The position numbers were made by a program, and so were the translations under genes. DNA of 64,000 nucleotides from Erodium maritimum (Eukaryota; Streptophyta; Magnoliopsida; Geraniales; Geraniaceae), in NCBI GenBank assembly GCA_963921825.1, contig OY997593.1, positions 52,808,039-52,872,038 of the forward strand, written 5' to 3'. Shown in pieces: positions 1 to 11,945 of the stretch. Numbering within the stretch: the stretch's first letter is position 1; every line of letters starts with the position of its first letter. A model generated the notes under the pieces. The model had not been told where the DNA came from, searched no databases, and saw only the letters and a program-made list of their open reading frames with translations.

Positions 1-1
1 C

Positions 2-1756
2 AACACGATCACTCCAAGTTTTCCCAACTCCAAAGGAGCCTGGTTTGGATTTGTTACATTCAGAACTAAGAAGGAAGCATTGGAAGGAGTTCGGATTTTT
101 AATGGCTATGTACTTAAGGGTTATAAGCTATTTGTAGCACTTGCCTGGGATAAGAAGCCTGTTAAGAATTTTACTACAGGGGAGAGGAACAGAGGAAGGC
201 CTGTGGAACTGAAGCAACCATCTACTCATTTTTCTCTTCGTGGAGTTGTTGTAGAAGGTAACAAGGTTTGGCTGGATAGAGGACATATTGGTCTACTACA
301 CAAAGACATAGATGTTGAGGCAATTATGGAGGACTTCTTGGCTGAAAGAGAAACCAGTATTGTTATCAATTATCTGGGGAATAGGGTTGTAATCTTCTAC
401 TTCCTTGATGCTGAGGTTGAAAAGGAAGCCTTGAAGCAGGAAGGAGCCTGGCTTAAACCTTGGATGACAGTCATCAAGGATAAAGCCAAGTTATGTAGCT
501 CTGGAGGGAAATTTACTTGTATTGCAATTCATGGCCTTCCAATCAAAGGATGGTGTGCTGAAAATTTTGAAGCAATTGCAGCAGAGTTTGGTTCTGTGGT
601 TTGCATTCATCCATCTACATTGCTGGGGAAATCCTTTGAGGTTGCTTTTGTTCTGGTACATTCTTTGGAGTATTTAAGAGTCTACCAGGAAGGCAGCATT
701 TGGTTAGAAGAACATGAGTTTAATGTAATGGTGGCCTCGGTGGATGTGGCTGTGATCCCTCAGTGTCCATTACCCTCATTAGATCACTCTTCATCCTCTG
801 ATTCAGATGGGACTTCTAATTCTTTGTCTAGTGAATTTAATGCCACAACCACCAAACAAAATGACAAAGATTCATCTCAGGAGGCTGCATTAAACAGAGT
901 TACTGAACTTTTGAGAAGTTCTGGTGGATTGGATAACAGTGGAGTGGGAAAACTGGCTTTGGTCTCAACTTTGGGCACACCAGTAAATGTGAACTCTTTA
1001 ATTGATTTTCCAGCCTTGGGTATGAATGGTAGCACTAAGAAAAGAGCATATTCTGGCTCTCAATCCTACAAAGATTCACTTCTGGCTCCACACACATTTG
1101 GGGAAGAAAATACGGTGGAACTGGTTACTGAGGTTACTGTTCCGGTGATTGTGGCATCAACACCCTTGCTTACTGGATTGGATGGGACTAATTAAGATTG
1201 TCAGGGCAAAGCTATAGCATTGGAAGTTGCAGACATAAATGCAAAGGTAGCATCAACACCTCCTAACACTGTTTTGGGGCCCAAGGAACTGACAGAAACC
1301 CTAATAGTTTTGGAGGGAGTTATTAATTCAAATCAAGAGGTTTTAAATTCTAATTCCACTCTTACTCCCACTCTAATCAAAGGCCCCACCTCGTTAAAAT
1401 TGAGAGGGAATACATCAGTAGCTTACAACACAAGATCAAAAGCAAAGGTTTCCCTCTTAGTGGACAATTCAAACTCGACAAGTGCTGAAAGAACCATCCA
1501 ACTTAAAAATACTCAGTGTTTTGCTAGAGGAGGAGTGGGAACTTGGGATTATTGTAAGGTTTTGGGTTTGAAAGCTTACTTGACTGATGATGTAGTAGCT
1601 GCACAATTTGATAGCTTGGATGTAGAGGTGAATCAGGCAGTGGAGCTAGAGACCAACAGTGAAGATGATTTCTGTGACTTAGAAGAAGTGGAAGAGGGTC
1701 AAATACAAGAGTCTCCTCTACCTCTTATTACTCCTCCGAGACTCTCAGCTCCATGA
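2..1756 (+). pseudogene. LINE ORF1 (RNA-binding protein), 5'-truncated by window, one stop
   Basis: The frame is open from base 2, so the true start lies upstream; no start inside the window is credible. The first ~50 codons read as the second half of an RRM, with an RNP1-like WFGFVTF and the NG..LKGYKLFV strand that closes the fold. A DUF4283-like region follows at roughly 230-700, with the tryptophan pair around GAWLKPWMTV. The rest is low-complexity and Ser/Thr-rich, and no CCHC knuckle is visible. An in-frame TAA at 1193-1195 splits the frame; the same frame then runs to the TGA at 1754-1756. Plant L1 ORF1 proteins bind element RNA and help form the particle that ORF2 protein uses. The stop codon overlaps the ORF2 start codon (ATGA at 1753-1756). 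Confidence 0.85.
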
Positions 1757-4700
1757 GGATCATCTCATGGAACATGAGAGGGGCTTCTTCTAGACAGAAG
1801 AGAAGAGCTCTAAGATCCGTGTGTGCCAAGCAAGCTCTGGAAATGGTATTGTTACAAGAAACAAAACTAACTGTGTTGCCAGATTACTTTTTATCTGGTT
1901 GTGGTTTCTCACAGTCTTGGGAGGCCTTGTGTTGTCCAGCCATTGGGGCTTCAGGAGGAGTGGTTACTATATGGAATAAAGAGGTTATGGAAATGCAAAA
2001 CCATCTGATTGATGATAGAGTAATTTATTGGGCTGGAAAATTTATCAACTCTGGTTTGGAGGTGACCATTGTCAATGTTTATGCACCTTGCTATGTGGCC
2101 CTGAGAACTCTCTTGTGGAATGAGATCATTATTAAAATAGGGCTCTTTCATAGTACTTGTATACTAGCAGGGGATTTTAATGCCATATTAGATCCATTGG
2201 AGAAAACTGGGCCCAGGTATTCTTCTACTAGCATCAGAGAATTCAGAAACTTGCTTGACATTTTGGGATTGGTTGATTTACAATTAGGAGGGGGCAAATT
2301 TACCTGGTTTGGTACTGACTCTAAGGCATCCAGAATTGATAGATTCTTGGTCTCTCCACTGGTATTGACTGAGTTCAACAATTTGACCCAAATCTGCTTG
2401 CCAAGATGCTTATCTGATCATAAACCTATTCCCCTGTCTGACTCTGTTGTGGATTGGGGCCCAAGGCCATTTAAATTTATTAATGCTTGGATCTCACATC
2501 CTCAATTTTTTGGTGACACTAAATTGTTCTGGGAAAACTGTCAAGCAACTGGATCTCCCTCCTTTCAACTCTGGTACAAAATGAAGGCTTTGAAAGTGTT
2601 TCTGAAAGATTGGAACACTAACACATTTGGTTGGCTTGATAGGGATATTGAGGGTTTGAAGTTAGAGATCAAAGAGTTGGATGATCTGATTGACAATAGA
2701 TTGCTTTCCTATCAAGAAATCTGTCACAGGTCTTTATTGAATGCCTTACTGACCCAAAAACTTGTACTGCAAGCAAAGATTTGGTGCCAAAAGGCCAAAC
2801 ACACTTGGTCAAAGGAAGGGGACAGATGCACTAAATACTTTCATCTGGTGGCCAACTACAATTATGTGAGGAGAAAAATTGACCAGGTTATGGAACAAGG
2901 TCTATTTATTACTGACCCTGCTGAGATCAAGAGGGTGGCCAAACAGCATTTTGCTTTGAGATTTTCTGTGGATTCTGAAATTTGTATTAATCTAGATTCC
3001 CTGCCTTTCAATACTCTATCTGGGGCACAAGCTGCTGCACTTGAGGTTCCATTCACTGAGGAGGAGATTTGGAGTGCTATTAAGGCCTGCAAATGGGATA
3101 AGGCACCTGGACCTGATGGTTTCTCATTGAAATTCTATCAACACTGCTGGCCTTTTATCAAAGATGATATTATTCAGTTCATGAATCATTTTCAAGTGGG
3201 TGGAGCTTTGGGCATAGGTATCAATTCCTCCTTCATTACTTTGATTCCTAAGATTGATTCTCCACAGTCTTGGGAAGATTATAGGCCCATCAGCCTCATC
3301 TGTAGCACCTATAAAATCATATCCAAGGTGTTAGCAGCAAGGTTGAAGACTGTAATGAATTTATTAGTGCATGATGTTCAGTCAGGATTTATATCTGGTA
3401 GACAAATATTAGATGGCATATTAATAGCATCTGAAGTTATTCACTCCATCAAGTTGACTGGCCATAAGGTTATTGTTTTTAAAGTGGACTTTGAAAAATC
3501 ATATGATCATGTTCATTGGGAAGCCTTGATGAATACATTACAAATTATGGGTTTTGGCAATACTTGGACATCCTGGATTGCTGAATGCATCAAAGCCTGG
3601 TCTTCAGTCCTTATAAATGGAGCTCCAACTGATGATTTCCCTCTGACAAGAGGCCTAAGACAAGGATGCTCTTTATCACCTTTACTCTTTGCTCTCTTAG
3701 CAGAAAGCCTTCACCAACTCATGGATAGAGGGATACAACTAGGGATGTTTTCTGGTATTAAATGTAATCAACAAGGGCCTGAGATATCACACTTACAATT
3801 TGCAGATGACACTCTTATATTCATTGAAGCTGGAATCCAACAGGCAATCAACTTAAAGCATACTCTACTTTGTTTACAGAAAGCTATCTGGTCTCAAAAT
3901 TAATTTTCAAAAGTCACAAGTTTGTGTATTAAACACCACTGTTGAGGTTACAGAAGAGATCACAGAGATTTTGGGTTGTCTGGCTGTGGACTTACCATTT
4001 GATTATCTGGGGTTTAGCTTGGGTGCTAATCCTAGAAGGAAGAAGACTTGGGCACCAGTCATCAAAAAGTTCAAGAGAAAGCTGAGTCTCTGGCAAGCTA
4101 AATCAAGATCTTTTGGTGGGAGGATCACTTTGATAAAATCATCTCTCTCATCCTTACCTCTATATTTTATGTCTTTGTACAAAGCACCTAAAGGGGTTAT
4201 TCAGGAGATGGAGAAGTGACAAAGAAGATTTCTTTGGATTGGGAGTGTTAGCAAAAAGGTACTACATAGAGTGAGATGGAACTTAATTTGCAGACCCAAG
4301 AGGGAAGGAGGCTTAGGGATCAAAAATTTGCACATCATGAATAAAGCACTTTTAGCAAGATGGTGGTGGAGATTCTCTTTGGAGCAAGATTCATTGTGGA
4401 AGCAGTTACTCTGTGCCAAATATGGATAGGATTCAAATGCTTGGGATTTATCCACTTTCATGATTCAAGATGGGCAGTCATTTCTCAGTCATATTGAAAC
4501 TCTGCTCTGCTGTCCAAAATTTGCTAATGCTTTTGGTGCAGTAGGACTACAATGGTCTGTTATATCTGGAGACATGGTTCATTTTTGGGAGGATGCTTGG
4601 CTACTTGAAACTCCTCTCAAAAATACTTATCATAGACTTTATCAACTCAGTGAACAAAAATCTTTGACAGTGGCTAAGCTTTGGGTGGAGGGGGATTGGT

Positions 4701-5371
4701 TTCTGATTTTCAGGAGGGATCTGAGGGGATGGGAAGTGGATCAATTCAGCTTATTATGTGACATTCTCAACCCTTTCTCCTTAGCAGCAGTGGGGAGGGA
4801 TAAAGTTACTTGGAGACTTGATAACAAGGGTTTTACTGTACACAAGATGTATGAGATCTTGGATGAACGTACTGAACAGAATCTTCAATGGCCTGCATTA
4901 CTCTAGTGTCCTCTACTTCCTCCTAAGGTGGCTGCATTTGCCTGGCTGGTATGTATGAATGTTGTACCTACTAAGTGTTTTTTGATGGCAAGAGGATTAA
5001 TTTCAGATACTATCTGGTGCCCTATCTGCAATGAAGAACCAGAGGAAATTGATCATTTATTTTTGGGGTGTAAATTGACCAGCAATATTTGGGAATTATG
5101 TCTGGATTGGTGGGGGATCAGGACTGCATTACCTGACTCTTTCCTCCATTGGTTCATCTCTTGGAACTCTCTGCAAGCAACAAAATTTAAGAAGCATTGG
5201 AATATGATTTTCTCCAGCATCATTTGGAGGGTGTGGCTTTGCAAGAATCAGCTGGTTTTTAATGGTGTGCCTCCCAGGCCTGACTTGGTGTTCCAACAAA
5301 TACAATCAGACACTTATCAAATTCTTTGGGCCAGATTCAAAAAGGATCAGGCCTTCTCTTTTCTTAACTAG
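1753..5371 (+). pseudogene. LINE ORF2: endonuclease / reverse transcriptase, broken
   Basis: Starts at the ATG of an ATGA overlap with ORF1. The N-terminal ~230 residues are an APE-type endonuclease (SWNMRG, LLQETK, GDFNAI and SDHKP blocks). Reverse transcriptase follows, with KVDFEKSYD, RGLRQGCSLSP and catalytic FADD (the two Asp at residues 685-686, bases 3805-3810). A zf-RVT domain closes it (CPIC at about 5020, then HLFLGC). The frame slips by one base near 3880-3887, just after the catalytic motif. In the second frame there are stops at 4217-4219 (TGA), about 4426-4428 (TAG) and 4904-4906 (TAG), and the frame ends at 5371. An active copy would nick target DNA and copy its RNA there by target-primed reverse transcription; this one cannot make a full protein. 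Confidence 0.93.
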
Positions 5372-6187
5372 ATTTGTGATCCTCACAGCTGCATTTCAAG
5401 AAAGAATCCTGGGGTGATTAGAGCATTGCTTATTTGTTGACTTGGACTGGTGGTTTATTTTGGGACTGGGTTGGGAAGGGTTTGGGGGTGGTTTAGGGGA
5501 GTGTGGTGAGGCTTAGATTGGTGAGGTTAGGGCATTTCTGGGTTGGGTTTTCTGTCTTTTTGAGGGTGGGTTCTGACTTGGTTTGGTGGTGTGAGGGTAG
5601 AACATTTTAGTTGGAGAGTATCTCTTTTGTGTGTGAACAAGACTACTGGTTTACCTGCTGAGGAATTGTTGTGGTTGCTGATGGAAGTTGCACAAAGAAT
5701 GCATTTTGGGTGGGAGCTGCATAATCTTGCAGCATTGCTTGGGTGATTGGAAACTCAAGGTTCACTGATACTGGTTGGGATTTTGTGCCTCACATGTTAC
5801 AGTTTGAAGGGAATTTGGGATTTGGATCCAAAACTATAACTTTTTGATTTGCTGGACTTGGTCTTGGGGTTTTGTAAGGGGTTTTAGGATAGTCTTTGAA
5901 AACACTTGGGTGCCTTGTATTGCAAGAAAAGTGTAAGGGTTGTATTTTGGGGGTTATTTGGATGACTTGTGCACCAAGTCTAGTAGTGAATTGATAGTAT
6001 AAGACTTGAATGGGTAGAGAAGTATTTGGGTAGGTTTTGAGTAGTAATTTGATGCCTATATTGGTAATCTTGGGGTAACAAGTGTATACCCATTGTTGTA
6101 GTCACTCATGGAGGGTTAAATCCCTTGGCCAAGACTTTTATTTCAAAAGCTTGGTTTATAAAAACAAAAATTGCTGATAAAAAAAAA
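5372..6187 (+). other. LINE 3' UTR and poly(A)
   Basis: No coding frame. G/T-rich sequence with many TTGGG and GGTTTG words up to about 6060, then TTGCTGAT plus 9 A at 6179-6187. The last dozen bases matter because the same TTGCTGATAAAA-type end is seen, inverted, at retroposons A, B and C further along. Confidence 0.75.
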
Positions 6188-6873
6188 CGTGCATAATTAT
6201 GTGTAGCTACGTGTAATTTTTCTTGATAAAATTAAACTTTGCATCCTAAAAATTAAAGTTCTATTAAGCATTTAAATTACCCAATTATGACTCAACCACC
6301 GGTAAACTCAAGTCCACACTTAAGTAGAACTCTTATGGTCATGGTAAATTCTATCACAATAAGGTTGGAGGTGAAAGATAATAGCCAAGGGTTTGGGTTA
6401 ATGGACCAAGCAATAATCCCCTAAGTTCAAGTTTAAAACCTTAAACTCTTCCTTTCTTTCTCGTCAGGTTTAAAATAAACCTTGAAATATGGGGGAGCTC
6501 TCTTCAACCCTCTTCACTAAAATCCATGAGAAGTAGAATCCAAATTAAACATGTGAACATCTTAAACTCAACGATGCTATATATCATATCTCGGCCAAGT
6601 AAAACATTAAGGTCTACCATTATGGCTAATCATGAATTGTTCCGACTATATCTTGTTCTCACCCGCATCACAGGGGGGTAGATGGGATGCTCAGATATAT
6701 GATTCAGTTTGACTGAATCTGCTTCATCGAGGAAAACCAAGGTTACGAGAAGTAAAAATCCACCACAACCTGTAAAGTTTTATCACACAAGACCGGTATA
6801 TATGGACAATAATGTTGAGTCGGGTTTAAAAAATCCTAAAATGAGGAATATTTGGTAGACTCGTGCTTTCAAG
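6188..6873. other. No gene recognised
   Basis: AT-rich, stop-dense in all frames. No terminal repeats, conserved coding motif or RNA gene found by eye. It is older flank between two retroposons. Confidence 0.5.
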
Positions 6874-7194
6874 ATGTCGGACCCTGCGACCGAGGTTCTT
6901 CGTTTAGCGGTTGATGGTTTGGAGGATCAACTTGATTTGAGTACGAGGGACGACAGTCTATCAGATGGCAAGGAGCTCGAGGTCGTTTCTTGAGTTTTGG
7001 TATCAAGGGTGACTGTTTTCTGGTTTGTTCTTTTAGAAGGGTTGTTTTGGCTTCTTATATGCGTTTTCAGACGGTATATAGGGTTTTGGCACAAAGCATT
7101 TTGGTTTTCATTTGTTTAAGGTTTGAGTGATTTGCTTATATCTGCATGATTGGGATATAGTTTTTATACTGATAATAGCTTGTTAGTAGTCCTT

Positions 7195-7209
7195 AACTCT
7201 TTCTCCACC
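7195..7209. repeat. Target site duplication, left copy
   Basis: AACTCTTTCTCCACC, a perfect 15-bp match to 8871-8885, flanking the GC-rich poly(A) element between them. This length is typical of LINE-type target-primed insertion. Confidence 0.85.
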
Positions 7210-8870
7210 CTGGAAAAAAAAACCTCTTGAGGTTCTCTACTAATCGTACTGGGTTCATTGCCGCCGCTCGTCTCCACCACCTCCGACCAACAGCCTCCAG
7301 CCGTTCCACCGCCCTCGTTCATACTCCTCACATCTCCGGTCAGGTTTTCAGCCGAGCACGAAAGCCGCCGCCGTGTTTTCGCTCCCGCCCGGCTTCGTCT
7401 GGACCTCCATCGCCGCCACAGACCCCCTCGCCTCCAACAGCGTCCATTTCTGATCAGACGATGTCGGATCTGCCTCCCCCCCATCTCCACGAGTCAGATA
7501 TGGTCGGTTCAGACCAGATCCCCCCCCCCCCCACACATGCAGAGATCCGTCGGGATCTCGGGGCCTCCGCCCAACACCAGGCGCGCCGCGACGCTGCTCT
7601 CCCGCTGCTGCCCGGACCAGCCGATGCCCCCCCTCGGCATCCACCGCACACAACAGATCTGAAACACAAGCCGGGCTTGCCCTCGACAGATTTGATGGAC
7701 AGGTCGGGCCTGTCTTCGCCCACCGAGACGTCGCTGGTCGCCGACGACGCTTCTGTACCACCGGAGTTCTGTCCGTCGTACACTGACCTCTCGTCAATAC
7801 CGAGGGAGGTCTAATGGGACTTGGTGACCCTTCCCCGGCCGATACAGTCCCCATCGGGTACCTATCATCCTCCTTCGGCCGGAAGGGGACAATATGCTAG
7901 CCCTAGCTGCCCGAGGGTTGGCGAGTCATTGGGGCCGCCTCCGGCGATGGACAGCCGCATCCCCCCGGCCCCGGATCTGAGCGACCTAACTCTGAACTCT
8001 AAGGTCCGTTCGAGAGAGATTACCATGGGCGCTGAGTCGTCCAATGCAGGCACTCTGAAACCTGACTTTCTGGCTAAGGTTAACCAAGATGGGTTAACCA
8101 CTACCTTGCAGGGGGATGGCTATGGAGCACCAAACCCGCCACCCAGACCCACAAAGCCTGACTTCCTGGCTAACATCCATCCTGCTGCCGGGCCTGTGAT
8201 CCGAGCTCCTCCCGGATTCAATGCAATTATGAGGAATGAAGAGGAGACAGATCCACGGGGCTACCCGACGGACTCTCAAGGGAGTAGAGGTAAAGGAGGT
8301 CACAGCAAGGGCGAAGGCAACATGACCACCCTGAAGACCGGAAGCGGGTTGCTATACTCCCGTCCACCGGAGATACAGAATCGGAGGGGTGACCCGACTG
8401 ATCAGCCACAGCCCTGGTATCATCCCTTTGTGGTGGAGGCAACAACTGTTGGAGCGGAGGTCCAGAGGCCTCCAATGGAGGAATGATCAGCTCCAACAGG
8501 GGTGGGTGGAGTCGGCCCCATACTATACCTACAGACCCGGGACAGCCACTGCTGGGAGGTTCCGGGAAGCCTGCATCATCAGCACTAGTTATCTTTATTT
8601 CTTGCTATTACTGTTCTAGTTGTTGGGACTTTTTATTTTCTGTCGGTTTTGGAACTTGGTTTGTTCCCCTGTTACTTTGAAACGACGGTAGGGAGTTGTC
8701 TTGAGTTATTGCCCACGAATTTGTGCGGGCTAAAATTATGGGTCCATGAGCGCCGGGCTTGCTACGGTCGGCCCGGACAAACATCTGGAACCCGAGGCGG
8801 TCACGCCTCATCTTGTTTGATTGCCTTTTGGCATTAATGATATCTCCGGTTACCCGTTTCAAAAAAAAAA
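7210..8870 (+). mobile_element. 1.66 kb poly(A) retroposon with LINE-type 3' end
   Basis: Sharp GC-rich block in AT-rich flank, bounded by a perfect 15-bp target duplication and ending in A-tract 8861-8870. The last 250 bp have the character of a plant LINE 3' UTR (CTTTTGGCATTAATGATATC just before the tail). No endonuclease or reverse transcriptase is present, so it is either an internally deleted LINE or a retroposed transcript. The left end begins CTGG followed by 10 A, then CTCTTGAGG. Confidence 0.8.
7461..8486 (+). pseudogene. Pro-rich ORF of the 1.66 kb retroposon, one stop
   Basis: The first in-frame ATG is 7461; the frame is open without ATG back to about 7227. It is interrupted by TAA at 7812-7814 and then continues in the same frame to TGA at 8484-8486, about 340 codons. 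The product is rich in Pro, Ser, Asp and Gly with two copies of KPDFLA (about 8065 and 8152), the second followed by a PPGFN word. I do not recognise a domain. The position before a LINE-like 3' UTR suggests an ORF1 remnant, but no RRM, DUF4283 or zinc knuckle could be read. GC-rich composition opens several other frames on both strands; the sense frame was chosen from the poly(A) orientation and length. Confidence 0.4.
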
Positions 8871-8885
8871 AACTCTTTCTCCACC
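8871..8885. repeat. Target site duplication, right copy
   Basis: Perfect 15-bp partner of 7195-7209, directly after the poly(A) tract. Confidence 0.85.
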
Positions 8886-8954
8886 TTAAAGAATTTAGAT
8901 TTAATAATTTTTTGCTTATAAAAAAACAAAAACCCTTTCTATGAGGAGTTTTTT

Positions 8955-9947
8955 AGGACTCCTTCCACACTAACATATAAATTCTTGCGTTTCGTCTCAC
9001 TACCCTAAACAAACTTTGTTGCATCTCACTACCCTAACCAAACTTTTAGTTGCACTTTCATACCTGCCGTCAACTTGACATCCATTTTTGGATGGAAATT
9101 GGTAGAAAGTCCAAAATACCCCTCACTAACACTCAAATTTTCAAAAGCATGTCATTGGTTTTCAAAAATTCTTTTTATTTATTTATTTATTTTATATAAC
9201 TCAATTATTTATTTGAAAAATCAGTTTATTCTTAAAAAATCAGATTTTATTTTTTAAAATCAGTTTTTTTTATTTATTTTAAAAACTAATATTTTATTTA
9301 AAAAATCAGATTTTATTTTTTAAAATTTAGATTTTATTTCAAAAAATAATATTTTATTTTTAAAAATCAATGTTTTTTAAAAAATATATTTTATTTTTAA
9401 AAAGCATATTTTTTTAAATTAGCTTTTATTTTTAGAAATCAGATTTTATTTTGAAAATAAATTATTATTTTAAAAATCTGATTTTTTGAAAATAAAATTT
9501 GATTTTTTTTTAAAATAATAATTGATTATTTTTAAAAATAAAACTATTTTTTAAATGATTTTTAAAAATAAAATCTTACTTGTTTTAGATAAAAACTAAA
9601 TTTAAAAAAATAAAATCTGACTTTTTAAATAAATTATTAATTTTTAAAATAAAAACTAATTTTAAAAAATAAAATCTGATTTTTCTAAGAATAAAAAACT
9701 GATTCATATAAAATAAATAAACAAAAGGATTTTTTGAAATTCAATGGCATGCTTTTGGAAATTTGAGTGTTAGTGAGAGGCATTTTGGACTTTTTACCAT
9801 TTTCTATCGAAAAATGGATGTCCAGTTGACGACGGGTATGAAAGTGGAATTAAAAGTTTGATTAGGGTAGTGAGGTGCAACAAAGGTTGGTTAGGGTAGT
9901 GAGACGAAACGCAAGTATTTTTAGGGTAGTGAGGTGAAGTTTACCCT
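8955..9947. mobile_element. Long inverted-repeat element (MULE- or MITE-like)
   Basis: The left arm 8955 to about 9190 and the right arm about 9715-9947 are inverted copies over ~230 bp with scattered mismatches. Both contain CTTGCGTTTCGTCTCACTAC and repeats of CTCACTACCCTAA. The middle 500 bp is almost pure A/T (runs of AAAATCAGATTTTA type) and looks self-complementary too, so the whole unit could fold. There is no coding frame. The outermost bases have diverged on the left, and no target duplication was seen, so the superfamily is open; long AT-rich arms favour Mutator-like or foldback types. Confidence 0.75.
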
Positions 9948-10137
9948 TCATTAAATGCTCGTACTTATATAGTTTGAAGTGACATATGACATGAAGGCCA
10001 ACACAAAGGGTCGGAGTAGACCCAAAAGATGTATGTACACTTCTCTTTTAAGATTCTTTATGTATTACCGATGTGAACTTTAACGCCTATCAGGATGTCA
10101 TGGATTTTTTAATTGACTAAGAAAATTTCTTTGTGCT
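9948..10137. other. No gene recognised
   Basis: Short AT-rich flank between the inverted-repeat element and retroposon A; nothing supported. Confidence 0.4.
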
Positions 10138-11360
10138 TCTTTTTTATCAGTAAATACAAATTTAAATTAAATCTCTTCGGAGAGATGAATAATTACATCT
10201 CCAACCATAAAAATAGATCTGTACAAGAGATCAAACTAAACATACCAAATACAAACTTGAGAACTAGTATGAAAACACACCCTCAACACAATCCTAGAAA
10301 GATACGAAACACAGAGAAATGGTATACGTACCGGATTTTACAAACATTAAGTACAACAAAACCAACAAGGACAATAAAAAAAAGGTCTAAAACACAAATT
10401 TTCCTACCGTGAGGCACATGAAAAAAGGATCGGGAATCCAAATTTTACCACCATGAAGCACAAAGAAAATGAAACATCAACCTGCCACGACTGTGAATTA
10501 TCGCTCATCAAAACCTCGATCCTTAGTAACCATTACCGAGAGAACTCTCCACTACATCAATAGATCACATGACTAAACCGAACATTTCTTGGATCTTACT
10601 ACACAAGAAACATGGTGAAGAACAAAGCTAGTCTTAGTAGAGAGACAAAATAGAACCTCACCAGAACCAGGCGAGGTCGAGAAGACGTACAAGCAGCCAC
10701 CCAAATTGAAACTCAGGGCAGACGCATCACAGGAGTACACAATTGGGGCATACCATCGTGGTCCGTACCTTTCCTAACCACATCCAAAGTTAGCAAACAA
10801 AACCAGGCAAGGCAACGCCACCATCATAATAGACCATCCGACCAGTTCTGAAATGCGCTGACCCTCCTCGAAAAGAACCAAGAGGAAATCGACCGCTAAG
10901 GAGGTTTTAACGGTGGCCAGCACTTGATAAATCAACAAAAACCCTTCCAAATCTTCATATTCGCAAGCTTCTGAGCAGCTCTCACGAGGAAATGAGCTTT
11001 GAAAGCCAATGAGAGGCCAAAGAACCTTGCGATTCCGATTGGAATAAAAAACAACACCACCCAACTGAACGAACCCCACGCACTCAAGCTCCACCGCGAG
11101 GCAGACAAGACCTATCCATAGGGATACGAAGCCATGAATCTACAGGTTCGACGAGAAGAGGTGACCTGTGAAGTCAATGGAAGACGAAGCAACCAAAACA
11201 CAAAGAGGAACCATGTGGAAGGAGGAATGGAAGAAAAATGAGAGAGGACGGTCACCACCAACGACATCATTAGATGAAAACCATGGTGTCGTTGGTGAAA
11301 ATGAGGTAAGGGAATGTTTGGGGGGGGGGGGGGTGTCGGCCTTTTTTCAAGTAAATTTTG
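10138..11360 (-). mobile_element. Retroposon A (LINE-related, minus strand)
   Basis: The 3' end is the T-run at 10138-10144 followed by ATCAGTAAATACAAATTTAA; read on the minus strand it ends in ...TTACTGAT plus poly(A). Inside is a repeated phrase around 'ccatgaagcacaa' shared with B and C. The 5' end (right side) is placed near 11335-11360. A weak AAAATTTCT repeat at 10122-10130 and 11362-11370 may be part of a decayed target duplication. No credible protein. A 14-base G tract lies at 11320-11333. Confidence 0.55.
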
Positions 11361-11945
11361 TAAAATTTCTGCTCTTTACTCCTACGATGTTTTGGTTATG
11401 CTCCTATCATGTGCTCTATTAACCTCCAATATTTATATCTACAAGATCATAAAGAAAGAAGAAGAATCAATCATGAAGATTATCCAAAAAAATAAGCTCA
11501 AAAAGTGAGGAACAAAGGCATAAAATGCCAACAAGACACTTATCACTTACGCGTCTGGAAGTAGTGGTGAAAAATATCTTAATCGTATGTTGGAAGTTCG
11601 ACAAAATAGACCACAATAAGATGTTCATTCCATCGTTCATGATTTCCATATATGAATGACAATTCTTCTTGTATTTTCGACCACTTGAGAAACCTAAACT
11701 AGTAGAGACATTAGTTTGTAACTCTATAAACAATTGGTCTCGAATTGGATTGTAGGCATTGTAATTGGATTATGAACCAGGTGGATCTCTTAGTTGAGAG
11801 GTCGGCAACATTTCGAGAGATAAATGTGTGGATGTGATGTTCTGGAATTTAATTTATAAGAAATAATTTTTAATGTTATGAGTAAAATATTTATGTCGCT
11901 AGAAGGAGCTATTCGAACTACTCTTTTTTTAATCTACTTAAGCCA
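11361..11945. other. No gene recognised
   Basis: AT-rich flank between retroposons A and B. No repeat ends, RNA gene or coding motif could be supported. Confidence 0.4.

Larger units (their letters stand above)
1..6187 (+). mobile_element. L1-like LINE, 5' end outside window
   Basis: Non-LTR retrotransposon read on the plus strand. The window opens inside ORF1, so the 5' UTR and 5' target duplication cannot be seen. It holds ORF1 (RRM half plus DUF4283-like region), ORF2 (endonuclease, reverse transcriptase, C-terminal zf-RVT) and an 800-bp 3' UTR ending in TTGCTGAT followed by 9 A at 6179-6187. ORF1 has one in-frame stop; ORF2 has one frameshift and three stops, so the copy is dead but still easily readable and thus not very old. 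No target duplication can be tested. Confidence 0.93.
6874..8937 (+). mobile_element. Old LINE-like 3' fragment, split by a later insertion
   Basis: Outside the inserted element at 7210-8870 the two halves join into a plausible 3' end. A short frame (ATG 6874 to TGA 6991-6993, 39 codons, unrecognised, acidic) is followed by ~220 bp of T/G-rich untranslated sequence and, after the insertion, by TTTGCTTATAAAAAAACAAA near 8912-8933. This tail resembles the 3' end of the LINE at the window start. The 5' boundary near 6870 is a guess and no target duplication was found for this outer unit. Confidence 0.4.

Noticed and set aside
7164..7854. Several overlapping ORFs on both strands in the 1.66 kb retroposon
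   Set aside because: GC-rich, low-complexity frames; one sense frame was kept, the others have no support.
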